This document shows positions 9,581 to 18,447 of a stretch of 64,000 nucleotides of DNA, one piece after another. The position numbers were made by a program, and so were the translations under genes. The notes beneath the pieces are model-generated. The model was not told the DNA's origin. It saw only the letters and a program-made list of their open reading frames with translations, and ran no database searches. The stretch spans positions 346,372-410,371 of the forward strand of contig PKTN01000004.1 in assembly GCA_002869185.1 (NCBI GenBank), given 5' to 3'. Source of the stretch: Denitrovibrio sp. GTDB taxonomy: Bacteria; Chrysiogenota; Deferribacteres; Deferribacterales; Geovibrionaceae. Position 1 is the first letter of the stretch. The number at the start of each line of letters is the position of its first letter.

Positions 9581-11038
9581 ATGATAGACCTTAGTATAAA
9601 TAAAGCGACAAGAGATAGAAATGCAAAGTATTGCAAAGATAAAGGGATTTTGCTTCCGACTTTCGATCAGATGAAGCACCCAGAAAAAATTCCTGCGGAG
9701 ATCAAAGAACAACTTAAATCTGTTGGGCTTTGGGACGTTAATCCGATCAACCTCTTTCGTATTACATGGAAGAATGAGCAGAAGGATTCTGGTGGACTTT
9801 ATGGCGGAGTAAACCATATTGTTCTCCCACCTGAGCTTACAGGTTGTAAAGCTAACATTATCGTTATCTCTGGTAAGTATTTTCCGACAGGCGCACACAA
9901 GGTTGGTGCTACATACGGTTGCCTCATTCCTAGGCTTGTTTCTGGTCAGTTCGACCCACAGACAACAAAGGCTGTTTGGCCGTCCACTGGTAACTATTGC
10001 CGCGGTGGTGCTTACATGTCTGCACTGTTGGCTAACCACGCTATCGCTATCCTCCCAGAGGAAATGTCTCAGGAGAGATTCGACTGGCTTAAGACTGTGG
10101 CTGGTGAAGTTATAGCTACACCGGGATGCGAATCTAACGTTAAAGAGATTTTTGACAAATGCTGGGAGCTTCGTAACTCTGGTGAAGACCTTCAGATATT
10201 TAACCAATTCGATGAGATGGGTAACCCTCTATGGCACTATAATGTGACAGGAAGTGCTGTTGAAGAACTCGTAAATAAATACATGGGCGAGGGTGATAAC
10301 TTCGCTGGATACATTTCATCATCTGGCTCAGGCGGAACACTCGCTGCTGGATACTACCTTAAAACTAAATTCCCATTCATGAAGATAGCTGTCGCTGAGG
10401 CTCTTGAGTGTCCGACACTCCTTAATAATGGCTTTGGTGATCACAGAATAGAGGGTATAGGCGATAAACACGTCCCTTGGGTACACGATTGCAAGAATAC
10501 AGATTTCGTTATCGCTGTGGACGATGAGAAAGCTGTACGTACTGTAAGATTGTTCAATGAGGATAAGGGTAAAGCACTCCTTGCGAAAGAGGGTGTTGAT
10601 CCCGCACTTATAGAGAGACTTGAGCTACTTGGTATATCTGGTGCAGCTAATGTTATCGCTGCTATCAAATTTGCTAAGTATAACGAGCTAACAGAGAAGG
10701 ATTATCTCGTAACTATAGCCACTGACTCTATGCAACTTTATGGCTCACGTATGAAAGAGCTGGAAGAGGACAGGGGAGTTTATACTGACGGTAACGCAGA
10801 GCGTGACGTTGAGATGCTCCAGTCTGTATCTTATGACAATACTAAAGAGCTTAACTTTTATGATAAGAAAGCGATTCACAACCTCAAGTATTACACATGG
10901 ATAGAGCAACAGGGTAAAGAGCTTACAGAGCTTAATGCTCAGTGGTATGATCATGCTAATTTCTGGGATAAGACGCTGAATCAGGCTGACCAGATTGATG
11001 AACTTATTAATGAGTTCAACGAGCAAATACAGAAGTAG
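9581..11038 (+). CDS. Fold-type II PLP-dependent enzyme (TrpB/cysteine-synthase-like)
   Basis: 485 residues. KYFPTGAHKVGA holds the probable PLP lysine K107, STGNYCRGG (~139) is the substrate loop and SSSGSGGTLAAG (~247) the phosphate-binding loop. Database names for its relatives are only generic (PLP-dependent subunit beta). RBS GGAGG lies eight bases before the ATG. Two consecutive fold-type II PLP genes in a purine operon are notable: together they may perform the last ammonia-releasing steps. Codon use is rich in GCT/CTT and resembles that of enolase, which suggests high expression. It ends before a strong terminator. The exact substrate is not known to me. Confidence 0.8.
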   Translation: MIDLSINKATRDRNAKYCKDKGILLPTFDQMKHPEKIPAEIKEQLKSVGLWDVNPINLFRITWKNEQKDSGGLYGGVNHIVLPPELTGCKANIIVISGKYFPTGAHKVGATYGCLIPRLVSGQFDPQTTKAVWPSTGNYCRGGAYMSALLANHAIAILPEEMSQERFDWLKTVAGEVIATPGCESNVKEIFDKCWELRNSGEDLQIFNQFDEMGNPLWHYNVTGSAVEELVNKYMGEGDNFAGYISSSGSGGTLAAGYYLKTKFPFMKIAVAEALECPTLLNNGFGDHRIEGIGDKHVPWVHDCKNTDFVIAVDDEKAVRTVRLFNEDKGKALLAKEGVDPALIERLELLGISGAANVIAAIKFAKYNELTEKDYLVTIATDSMQLYGSRMKELEEDRGVYTDGNAERDVEMLQSVSYDNTKELNFYDKKAIHNLKYYTWIEQQGKELTELNAQWYDHANFWDKTLNQADQIDELINEFNEQIQK

Positions 11039-11066
11039 ATTTTCTATTGAATTAATTAGGTAAAAG

Positions 11067-11100
11067 CGGGGTATGTACTTTTGCATGTCCCGTTTTTTTT
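11067..11100 (+). terminator. Rho-independent terminator of the regulator-PLP operon
   Basis: A 9-bp stem CGGGGTATG/CATGTCCCG with two G-T pairs, an eight-base loop, then eight T. It lies 28 nt after the stop of the 485-residue PLP enzyme. Confidence 0.9.
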
Positions 11101-11106
11101 GATTTG

Positions 11107-11244
11107 TTATCATGAGGAACATTGTTACGTAATGATCTCAGACATTTCAATTATCTATGGATTTTAGTCACTGTGACTGTAAACTATCGCTTATCTATGC
11201 GCCAGAGAATCTTACGTTCGTTGCACTCTCTCAGAGTGACGGTA
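11107..11244. repeat. ~138-bp palindromic intergenic repeat, copy 1
   Basis: The right end, read outward, gives GTCACTCTGAGAGAGTGCAA, like the left end of the copy at 35449. The left end TCATGAGGAAC...GATCTCAG is its imperfect inverted partner. A perfect central palindrome AGTCAC-T-GTGACT lies at 11166-11178. No coding capacity. Looks like a small non-autonomous, MITE- or REP-like element. Confidence 0.6.
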
Positions 11245-11291
11245 AGAAAATTACTCCTCTGCCACCCCTAGAATAAAGGAGCAAAAACCTA

Positions 11292-12086
11292 CTACTTATT
11301 TCGCATGTGGCGTAATGTGCCACTATTTTTAACGAGCAGTATCTCGCTCATAATGCTGAGTGCGATCTCTTCAGGTTTTACACTAGCTATGTCTAAACCC
11401 ATTGGAGTGAATAGATTTTCTGAATCAGTTTTGATGTTGTCTTTCTCTAGTCTGGATTTTATCCCTGCGACTTTCTTTCGGCTTCCTATCATACCTATGT
11501 ATGCGGCATCAGAGTCTATTGCAGCTCTGAGTGATGCTTCGTCACATTCGTGTGAATGTGTAGCAATAGCTATGTAAGTATTTTCGTTTATCTGCATTTC
11601 AGATAGAGCACTTGATGTGTCCTGCACTATAACTTCGGTAGCTTCTGGGTATCTTGTCCTATTTGCGAATTCTTCCCTGTGGTCTATGACTGTTACGCTG
11701 AAATTTTGAGTCAAGGCAAGCTTATAAAGCTGAGAGCCTATGTGCCCAGCACCAACGATGACCAGCTTTTGTGACTCTGGGAATACCTTGATGTATATGC
11801 GTACACTCCCACCGCAAGCCATATCTATTTCACCAGTTTTGTCGAGAGTATAGTCGTATTCACTGCTGATATTTTCGTCTATGCAACTAATAGCCTGTTT
11901 GATGATGGTATATTCTAAATCGCCGCCACCTACAGAACCGTAAGATTCGCCACTTTTGTGCACCACCATCAAAGAACCCTCTTTCCCCGGTGTTGAACCA
12001 GCGTGGCTAATGACAGTTACCAGTGCGACTGGTCTATTTGATTTTATCGAATTTGTTAGTTGCTCAAAGATTTCAGCTTCTATCAT
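11292..12086 (-). CDS. XdhC-family molybdenum hydroxylase maturation protein
   Basis: 264 residues. The N-terminal XdhC/CoxI segment has VTVISHAGSTPGKEGSLMV (~24) and SVGGGDLEY (~55). The C-terminal Rossmann domain shows VIVGAGHIGSQLY (~125), IDHREEFANR, IATHSHECDEASL and GMIGSRKK. XdhC proteins bind molybdenum cofactor and help insert or sulfurate it; here the client is presumably the XDH of the leftward operon. The start is taken at 12086, not further upstream, because AGGAG lies six bases before that ATG. It then overlaps the yqeB end by 14 bp, indicating translational coupling. The two genes run leftward, converging on the PLP operon. Confidence 0.88.
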   Translation of the reverse strand: MIEAEIFEQLTNSIKSNRPVALVTVISHAGSTPGKEGSLMVVHKSGESYGSVGGGDLEYTIIKQAISCIDENISSEYDYTLDKTGEIDMACGGSVRIYIKVFPESQKLVIVGAGHIGSQLYKLALTQNFSVTVIDHREEFANRTRYPEATEVIVQDTSSALSEMQINENTYIAIATHSHECDEASLRAAIDSDAAYIGMIGSRKKVAGIKSRLEKDNIKTDSENLFTPMGLDIASVKPEEIALSIMSEILLVKNSGTLRHMRNK

Positions 12087-12876
12087 TTTTGCTCCTGAGA
12101 TGCAAAATAGCTTCAAGTACTGCGCCACCAAGAGCACGTGCCTTATCTGATACAGTGAAGCAGTTATTGAACTCTTCGACTCTAGGGTCGATGTCGGCTA
12201 TCTTCATCCCTTTAAAGACTTTGTAGCCGCTTCTTATCATACCTCTGATGAGCCCGTCGATACTTGCCTTTACGGGTGTGCCGTCTATTGTTGCAATATG
12301 ATCGCCTTTTTTTACAGTATCGCCTATATCTTTTATGACTGTCAAAACACCCGCATTCTCTGCATGTAGAACACGCTCTTTTCCTATGCCAGATATTATG
12401 CCGGGTACGCCAGAATCTGGTGCTGCTGAACCTTCATAAAGAACTCTGCCGAGGTTATGACCACGTTTTGTCTCTATTACAGCGTGGCAGTCTTTGCCAG
12501 CTTCAAAGCCAGGTCCTAGTGCTATAACGATATCGCATAGATCTTTTGTTATACCGAAGTTTCGTTTAGCTATTACAGCATCAATAAGTGCAAGTGGTTT
12601 TACCTCGCTTAATATATTCATCGAAGGGTCTACGAGCAATGGTATTTGTTCTGGGGTAGGTTCTACTCCGTTGTCGAGTAGTACTGCCTCTATCCCTTCG
12701 ACCTTCGCCTTTCCATCGTAAACAGCCTGCGAGAAAGAGACGCTTCGCCTGATAGCTGATGGAGTTGTCGTTTCAAGCATTAGTATTTTGTATCCTGCGT
12801 TGTAGAGACGTACAGCAACACCTGATGCTAAGTCCCCTCCACCGCGTATAATTATTAGTTTTTCAAAGTAATTCAT
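12073..12876 (-). CDS. yqeB: YqeB-type selenium-dependent molybdenum hydroxylase system protein
   Basis: 267 residues starting MNYFEKLIIIRGGGDLASGVA, with a Rossmann-like GGGDLASG loop, TTTPSAIRRSVSFSQAVYDG and IALGPGFEAGKDCHAVIET. This is the YqeB family (TIGR03309-like), known only from genomes with selenium-dependent molybdenum hydroxylases, where SelD supplies selenium for a labile Mo-Se centre. Its presence is the best contextual evidence that the XDH here uses selenium. The molecular function is unproven. There is no Shine-Dalgarno before the ATG, and a TATAAT lies only 7 nt upstream, so the mRNA may be leaderless. It ends in TGA overlapping xdhC. Confidence 0.88.
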   Translation of the reverse strand: MNYFEKLIIIRGGGDLASGVAVRLYNAGYKILMLETTTPSAIRRSVSFSQAVYDGKAKVEGIEAVLLDNGVEPTPEQIPLLVDPSMNILSEVKPLALIDAVIAKRNFGITKDLCDIVIALGPGFEAGKDCHAVIETKRGHNLGRVLYEGSAAPDSGVPGIISGIGKERVLHAENAGVLTVIKDIGDTVKKGDHIATIDGTPVKASIDGLIRGMIRSGYKVFKGMKIADIDPRVEEFNNCFTVSDKARALGGAVLEAILHLRSKNDRS

Positions 12877-12883
12877 AGGGATT

Positions 12884-12911
12884 ATTATAGCATTTTTTGT
12901 TCTTTTGTATA
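12884..12911 (-). promoter_or_regulatory. Promoter of yqeB-xdhC with -10 touching the start codon
   Basis: On the minus strand TATAAT (12889-12884) is preceded at 16 bp by TATACA as a weak -35. The ATG follows the -10 by only 7 nt, where transcription would normally begin, so a leaderless message is predicted. Confidence 0.5.
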
Positions 12912-13039
12912 GGTAGGCTTTCTTTAATGGATAGTGTAAAGAATGAAAATATGTATAAACACATGCGAACGAAATATTTATGTACTATAATTGTATATAA
13001 GCAATTACATATTCTAATTATTATTTGAGGGCTACTACT

Positions 13040-14395
13040 TTGAAAGACACAACTAAGTTTAAGTCGTATTTCATACTTTTATTATCAGCTTGGACTTTTA
13101 TTATGTTGATAAACAGCTTTGTAGAGTATCAAAACTACAAGTCTAGTATTATTAAGATAGCTAAAAATCAAGCTAACCTCGCATTTCTAAAAGACTCCTT
13201 ATATCGCAAATGGATTACAAAGCAGGGGGGTGTTTATGTTTTTAAAAGTGACCACACTCCACCTAATCCTTATCTTTCAAATATTCCAAATAGAGACATT
13301 ACTACCACAGACGGTCAGGTTTTAACTCTTGTGAATCCCGCATATATGACTAGGCAGGTTTTTGAGATGGCTGGTGATGACGTTATTCAGGGGCATCTGA
13401 CTAGTGATAAATTGATGAATCCGATAAATAAGCCTGATGAATGGGAGAATAAGGGATTGAAAGCAATTGCATCTGGTGAGAAATCTTACTCGAATATTGA
13501 TGTGATTAATGGAAAACCGTATTTACGCTTTTTGCGACCGTTTATGACTGAATCTGGTTGTCTTAAATGTCATGAAAAACAAGGGTATAAGGTTGGAGAT
13601 ATTCGAGGAGGGATAAGCGTAAAAGTACCTCTTGATGGTTACTACGACGCATTTACGTATGCCTTTTATAATATAGTAGTGCTAAATTTTATAGTATGGT
13701 TTCTTGGTGTATCAGTATTGATTTATTCATATCTCAGAATGAGTAAGCTTTATAAAAAAGAGGCGAAGCTTAGCAAAGAAAATGAGACTCTCTTGCAAGA
13801 GATGAACCACAGGATTAAAAACAATCTACAGATAATATCAAGCTTAATAGACATTCGAGTATCTAATACAAAGGATGAAGATTTAACTAAGGTACTAAAA
13901 AATATTCAGAGTCGACTGATATCTATGGCTCATATGCATGAAATGTTTAATAGCAATGAAGATTCTATAGGGGTTAGTTCGTTTGAATACATCTCAAGAC
14001 TTGTTTCTCACGTTGAGGCTACATATTTTGAAGGATCTGATTCAGATATTAAGATTGAGTGTGATGTTGATAATGTTGTATTGAATGCAACTCAGTCAAT
14101 ATCTATAGGTCTTATAATTAATGAACTACTTACTAATTCACTTAAGTATGCTTTTGATGAGACAATAAAAGATCCTAGAATTACGATTTCTTTTAAGGCT
14201 GATAGTGATTGTATCAGTATTTTATATGAAGATAACGGCAAGGGTTGTGATATTGGATCAATCATTAATAAAGATTCGTCATATGGGCTGATACTGGTGG
14301 ATAGCATGGCATCTAAGATTAACGCTAAGGTTACTTATAGTAGTGACAACGGCTTTAGAGCTGAAGTGAAATGTGCAATGACGTGTAGAGCTTAG
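13040..14395 (+). CDS. Heme-binding (DUF3365/Tll0287-like) membrane sensor histidine kinase, HisKA_2 type
   Basis: ~451 residues. An N-terminal membrane helix is followed by a periplasmic domain with PYLRFLRPFMTESGCLKCHEKQG, split here into PYLRFLRPF and ESGCLKCHEKQG: a single CxxCH c-heme motif in the DUF3365/Tll0287-like fold. A second helix (YNIVVLNFIVWFLGVSVLIY) leads to QEMNHRIKNNLQIISSLI, the H-box of the HisKA_2/HWE-like LytS-type kinases, and an ATPase domain with NELLTNSLKYAF and EDNGKG. It probably senses redox, NO or O2 through heme. The start is chosen as TTG at 13040 with GAGGG eight bases upstream rather than the TTG at 13025. It is followed 25 nt later by a diguanylate cyclase, a likely output partner. 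Confidence 0.85.
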   Translation: MKDTTKFKSYFILLLSAWTFIMLINSFVEYQNYKSSIIKIAKNQANLAFLKDSLYRKWITKQGGVYVFKSDHTPPNPYLSNIPNRDITTTDGQVLTLVNPAYMTRQVFEMAGDDVIQGHLTSDKLMNPINKPDEWENKGLKAIASGEKSYSNIDVINGKPYLRFLRPFMTESGCLKCHEKQGYKVGDIRGGISVKVPLDGYYDAFTYAFYNIVVLNFIVWFLGVSVLIYSYLRMSKLYKKEAKLSKENETLLQEMNHRIKNNLQIISSLIDIRVSNTKDEDLTKVLKNIQSRLISMAHMHEMFNSNEDSIGVSSFEYISRLVSHVEATYFEGSDSDIKIECDVDNVVLNATQSISIGLIINELLTNSLKYAFDETIKDPRITISFKADSDCISILYEDNGKGCDIGSIINKDSSYGLILVDSMASKINAKVTYSSDNGFRAEVKCAMTCRA

Positions 14396-14420
14396 TAGGA
14401 TAGAAATAGGGAGAAGTCTT

Positions 14421-15314
14421 ATGGAAGGTAATTATCGAAATATTTTAGAGCAACTTAATGAAGGTATTTACTATGTTGATCTTAATAAGAGGATAACCCT
14501 TTGGAACAAAGCAGCTGAAAGGATTACTGGTTTTAGTTCTGAAGAAGTATTAGGGAAGTGTTGTGCTGATAATATTCTTCAGCATATTGATGAAAATGGG
14601 AATAAATTATGTATAGTTGGCTGTCCACTAGGGAAGACATTAAAAGATGGTGGAAACAGAGAGAGTCAGATTTATCTGCATCACAAAAATGGATATAGGG
14701 TTCCTGTAAATGTGAGAGTGACAGCTATTTATGATGATGATAATCAAATTTCTGGTGCTGTAGAGCTTTTTACAGATATCACAAACCGTCTGGATATGAT
14801 TAAAGAGCTTGAAAAACTTCAGAAAGAGATACTTACAGACGAGATGACTCAGATAGGTAATATAAAATATGCAGATCAAACTTTAAGAAGACGGATGTTA
14901 GAGTGGAAAGAGATGCAGGTACCTTTCGCTCTTATTTTTATAGATATTGACCACTTTAAGAGTGTAAACGATACATATGGTCACAATGTTGGTGATGAAG
15001 CACTAAAGATGGTGGCGAACTCTATATCTGCGGCTATGCGACCTTTTGATGTTGCTTGCAGGTGGGGCGGAGAAGAGTTTGTTGTTATAGTTCCAAATAT
15101 AAGCTCTGATTCACTGGATAATATCGGTGAGAGGATTCGGATGCTAATCGAAAATAGCTGGCTGACTCTAGAAACAAAAAAAATAGCTGTCACTGCATCG
15201 CTAGGTTGCGCCATTGTAAATATTGAAGACGATATAGATTCACTAATCCAAAGAGCCGACAAAGCTATGTATGAATCAAAAAGTAGTGGTAGAAATAAAG
15301 TTACTGTTGCTTAA
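14421..15314 (+). CDS. PAS-GGDEF diguanylate cyclase
   Basis: 297 residues. A PAS domain (about 5-125; YVDLNKRITLWNKAAERITG, VRVTAIYDDDNQISGAVELF) is followed by a GGDEF domain (about 140-297) with IDIDHFKSVNDTYGHNVGD and the catalytic RWGGEEF signature. It makes cyclic di-GMP and is probably active. No RxxD inhibitory site is evident just upstream of GGEEF. GGGAGAAG before the ATG fits the start. The gene lies 25 nt after the heme-sensor kinase, so heme or redox signals may be linked to c-di-GMP in this pair. Cytoplasmic; no membrane segment. Confidence 0.92.
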   Translation: MEGNYRNILEQLNEGIYYVDLNKRITLWNKAAERITGFSSEEVLGKCCADNILQHIDENGNKLCIVGCPLGKTLKDGGNRESQIYLHHKNGYRVPVNVRVTAIYDDDNQISGAVELFTDITNRLDMIKELEKLQKEILTDEMTQIGNIKYADQTLRRRMLEWKEMQVPFALIFIDIDHFKSVNDTYGHNVGDEALKMVANSISAAMRPFDVACRWGGEEFVVIVPNISSDSLDNIGERIRMLIENSWLTLETKKIAVTASLGCAIVNIEDDIDSLIQRADKAMYESKSSGRNKVTVA

Positions 15315-15350
15315 TAGTTGCTTTTCTCGTTGTTATTTAGGGTTTATAGT

Positions 15351-15848
15351 ATGTATATGAAAAAAGTATATATAGCAGGTCCTGATGTTTTTTTACCTGA
15401 TGCTGTAGCACATGGCAAGAAGCTAAAAAGGATAACAAAAGAGAATGGATTTGAAGGATTGTTCCCTCTGGATAACGAGATAAAAGGGGATGACCCAGCT
15501 GAACTTGCCGAAAAGATCAAAGTCGCGAATATAAATATGATAAGAAATTGTGATGCAGTAGTTGCCAATCTGTTACCCTTCAGAGGTCCTGAACCAGATA
15601 GTGGTACCGTTTGGGAAGTAGGTTTTGCACAGGCACTCGGTAAGGTTGTTATAGGGTATTGTTCAGACGTTCGCTCCTTAAAGCAAAAAACCATAGAAAC
15701 TCTCAATCTTGACTCTACAGCAGTGCAGGATGCTGAAGGTTTTGAGATAGAAGATTTTGGTTTAACCCATAATCTAATGTTTGCTGATATCGTTACTTGC
15801 AATAGTTTTGAGGAAGCTATATCTAGGCTTAAGTTTATGTTAAGTTAA
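15351..15848 (+). CDS. Nucleoside 2-deoxyribosyltransferase
   Basis: About 165 residues. KKVYIAGPDVFLPDA is the N-terminal substrate loop, and RGPEPDSGTVWEVGFAQALGK carries the conserved Asp/Glu catalytic region (EPDSGTVWEVGFA). The length matches the family. It swaps bases on 2'-deoxynucleosides or hydrolyses deoxynucleotides in purine/pyrimidine salvage. The start is placed at ATG 15351 because TTAGGG lies eight bases upstream; ATG 15357 is also possible, and the upstream extension to 15318 is unlikely. It follows the diguanylate cyclase by 36 nt and may share its transcript. Cytoplasmic. Confidence 0.85.
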   Translation: MYMKKVYIAGPDVFLPDAVAHGKKLKRITKENGFEGLFPLDNEIKGDDPAELAEKIKVANINMIRNCDAVVANLLPFRGPEPDSGTVWEVGFAQALGKVVIGYCSDVRSLKQKTIETLNLDSTAVQDAEGFEIEDFGLTHNLMFADIVTCNSFEEAISRLKFMLS

Positions 15849-15942
15849 TTTTTATTTTAAATTTTTAGTTAAAGAATTGTTTTATTGTTGTGTACTTGTT
15901 ATAGTCGGTATATGCCAACATACATATGGGCAGGTTAATGAT

Positions 15943-17790
15943 TTGAGTTTAAGAACAATAGCAATTTTAACAATTGGACTTTTGATTAGTGCTTTGTCTG
16001 CCATATTTCTATCTATGATATATGCTCAAGGTAATGAAGATATATCTTTGCGTGTGCAGAGTGACCAAAAGATGGTTCTCGGTATTGTGCAAAACTCTAT
16101 TAAACAATCAGAAAAAATCTATATAGCTAGAATTAAAGGCTTCACATCCGCAAATAATAATATACTAAAAGCGATGTATGATAAGGATATTGAGAAACTT
16201 AAGAAATTTGCCAATAAAAGAGTGGCAGTTTTGAAGAATGAGAGTGCTGCTTTTCGTAATATTACTTTTATAGACAATGAATATAACATTTTAACAAGAA
16301 CAATTAACGATATCAGAGGTGATAATGTAAAGCACATCCCATTTATTAGGGAGGCTGGCGAGAACAATAAAGTTGTCTCTGGTATAAATATTACAAAAGG
16401 TGGAGTCTTTTATGTTTTAGCTTCGCCCGCATATTATAAAGGAAAGCACGCAGGTATTATTGTATTTGTTTTGAATATGAATCTATTTTCAAACCAGATA
16501 ATGAATATGGCAAATACTGAGTTTGGAGTATTTGGGTATTTGAAAAAGATGAGAAAGTATGCACACTCAATTGAGAAGAAGAAACACGAAGATTTTACTC
16601 TGATCGATTCGAGTAATGACAAATACATGAAGAAATTTTGTGACAAGATTATAGACATGGAAAATTCGTCACTCATTGAACAAGATGGTAAAACACTCAT
16701 CTACCACAAAATACCTCTAAAAGACTATGTTGGTGATAATGTTGCAAATCTTATAGTAATTACTGACATATCAGACCAGTATAAGAGCTTTAATAAGAAA
16801 ATGGAAAAAACAATACTGATCGCTATTGTTATGCTGATCATTTGTATAGTCTTTATTTACTACTTTTTTGGTCGAATGCTTCGTAAGATTGAATTGCTTA
16901 ATAAATCTCTAGAGAAGAAAGTTGCTGACAGGACTAACGAGCTGAATGAGCTTAACCTAGTTTTAGAGAATAGTAATAAAGAGCTAGAGGAAAGAGTTGC
17001 TAAAGAGACAGAAACCCGTATGCATAAAGAACAATTGCTCTTCCAACAATCCAAATTTGCAGATATGGGTAAAATGGTAAGTGTTATCGCACACCAATGG
17101 AGGCAGCCTCTTAATACGCTGGGTTTAATTATCCAAGATATCGAAGATGCTAAGATGTATAACGAACTGACTGATGATTATCTATCAGAGACTACTGGCA
17201 AGGGGATGGAGATCATTGAGCATATGTCGGACACAATTGATGATTTTCGTAATTTCTTTCATACTAGTGAAAAAAGTGAAGTCTTTTGTCTAACAAATGA
17301 AGTTCAGAGTATTATGAACCTATTTATTGCTCGTCTCACATATAACGACATTTCGCTTGTATTTAAAGTGCATGGCAAGAAACATAGCGTAGAGGAACTT
17401 AAAGAGCATGAAAAGTTTTGTAATGGAAACCACTATTATGTCGAAGGTGTGTTGGGTGAGTTTAAGCAGGTCGTTCTAAACCTTCTAAGTAATGCTGTTG
17501 AAGCTGTGGTAGAGACAACTGAGAAAGAACTGATAATCGACATTTATGATAAGGATGACAAGATATATCTTACTATAGAGGATACTGGTGGTGGTGTTCC
17601 TTATGATATAATTGATAAGATTTTTGATCCATATTTTACTACCAAAGGTGATAAGAGTGGCACAGGTATAGGTCTATACGTTTGTAAGTTGGTCATTGAT
17701 GTTCATATGCTTGGAAAGATCACTGTAGATAATGCTTCTAAGGGGGCAAAGTTTTGTATCGCACTTCCACGGCAAACTGAAGAGTCTTAG
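15943..17790 (+). CDS. Cache-type membrane sensor histidine kinase
   Basis: ~615 residues. The N-terminal helix is IAILTIGLLISALSAIFL. A periplasmic Cache-like region (~40-285; FRNITFIDNEYNILTRT, GGVFYVLASPAYYKGKHAG) is followed by a second helix (TILIAIVMLIICIVFIYYFF), a long coiled coil (KKVADRTNELNELN), the H-box IAHQWRQPLNTLGLIIQDIE, and an ATPase domain with LNLLSNAVEAV, DTGGGVP, FDPYFTT and GTGIGLYV. All catalytic boxes are intact. It is one of five kinases in the window with this H-box. No response regulator is adjacent. The start is taken as TTG 15943 because GCAGG lies eight bases before it; upstream TTG 15877 has no such support. Confidence 0.85.
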   Translation: MSLRTIAILTIGLLISALSAIFLSMIYAQGNEDISLRVQSDQKMVLGIVQNSIKQSEKIYIARIKGFTSANNNILKAMYDKDIEKLKKFANKRVAVLKNESAAFRNITFIDNEYNILTRTINDIRGDNVKHIPFIREAGENNKVVSGINITKGGVFYVLASPAYYKGKHAGIIVFVLNMNLFSNQIMNMANTEFGVFGYLKKMRKYAHSIEKKKHEDFTLIDSSNDKYMKKFCDKIIDMENSSLIEQDGKTLIYHKIPLKDYVGDNVANLIVITDISDQYKSFNKKMEKTILIAIVMLIICIVFIYYFFGRMLRKIELLNKSLEKKVADRTNELNELNLVLENSNKELEERVAKETETRMHKEQLLFQQSKFADMGKMVSVIAHQWRQPLNTLGLIIQDIEDAKMYNELTDDYLSETTGKGMEIIEHMSDTIDDFRNFFHTSEKSEVFCLTNEVQSIMNLFIARLTYNDISLVFKVHGKKHSVEELKEHEKFCNGNHYYVEGVLGEFKQVVLNLLSNAVEAVVETTEKELIIDIYDKDDKIYLTIEDTGGGVPYDIIDKIFDPYFTTKGDKSGTGIGLYVCKLVIDVHMLGKITVDNASKGAKFCIALPRQTEES

Positions 17791-17796
17791 CCCATA

Positions 17797-18429
17797 CTAA
17801 AGTTTCATCCCAAAAATTATGCTCATCACAATAGAGTAAATTATGAGAACGTAAAACCATCTACCAGCAAGCTTCGGAGTCTTTATCGGAGCAATATTTA
17901 ATACCATTAAAATCATCATCACTGCATAAATAACTATGGAGAAAGTAGCGTGCGGTATTAAGCTTTCCAGCAGAAATACCATTGCCAGAATTATTACGTT
18001 GTTATCGAGAGCTAGACCAATATATGTGTTCTTAGAGCATAGCCCGAATATATTAAAATAGCTTAACCTAATGGCGCTTGCTGCAAGCACAAGGAATGCA
18101 CCAGGGATAAACCACAGTGAATATTCTCCGTAGCTCAAAAGAAAAACAGCAGGAAAAACGCCAAAGCTAACTATATCTATTAATGAATCGAGCTGACCAC
18201 CGAACTCAGATTGATGCTTAGTGCGGTTGCCCATTTTTCGTGCAATTATGCCGTCAGCCCAGTCAAATACGACAGCCCATAGTATGCCTATGATACCGGC
18301 GGCAAAGTTTCCCTGAATAGCGAAGTAGATCGCAAGTGTTGAGCAAAATAGTCCTGCGAGTGAACAAAGATTGGGTAGGTCTTTTATAAATGAGGTCATA
18401 GTCGGTTGCGAGGTATTGTCTTGTATCAT
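17797..18429 (-). CDS. CDP-alcohol phosphatidyltransferase family membrane enzyme (PssA-like)
   Basis: 210 residues with about six hydrophobic segments. The signature DWADGIIARK...GGQLDSLID has D-G-x2-A-R, then G-x3-D-x3-D, with a spacer about four residues longer than the usual eight (MGNRTKHQSEF). FGVFPAVFLLS resembles phosphatidylserine synthases. The enzymes transfer a headgroup between CDP-alcohol and a lipid or alcohol acceptor at the inner membrane. It is last in a leftward set with a PLP enzyme and a LicC-like cytidylyltransferase, so it may use a CDP-headgroup (CDP-ethanolamine-like) and diacylglycerol, not CDP-DAG and serine. Start 18429 has AGGGA about 12 nt upstream; a later ATG (residue 11) is possible. 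Confidence 0.82.
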   Translation of the reverse strand: MIQDNTSQPTMTSFIKDLPNLCSLAGLFCSTLAIYFAIQGNFAAGIIGILWAVVFDWADGIIARKMGNRTKHQSEFGGQLDSLIDIVSFGVFPAVFLLSYGEYSLWFIPGAFLVLAASAIRLSYFNIFGLCSKNTYIGLALDNNVIILAMVFLLESLIPHATFSIVIYAVMMILMVLNIAPIKTPKLAGRWFYVLIIYSIVMSIIFGMKL

Positions 18430-18447
18430 TATTGTAGCGGTTCCCTA

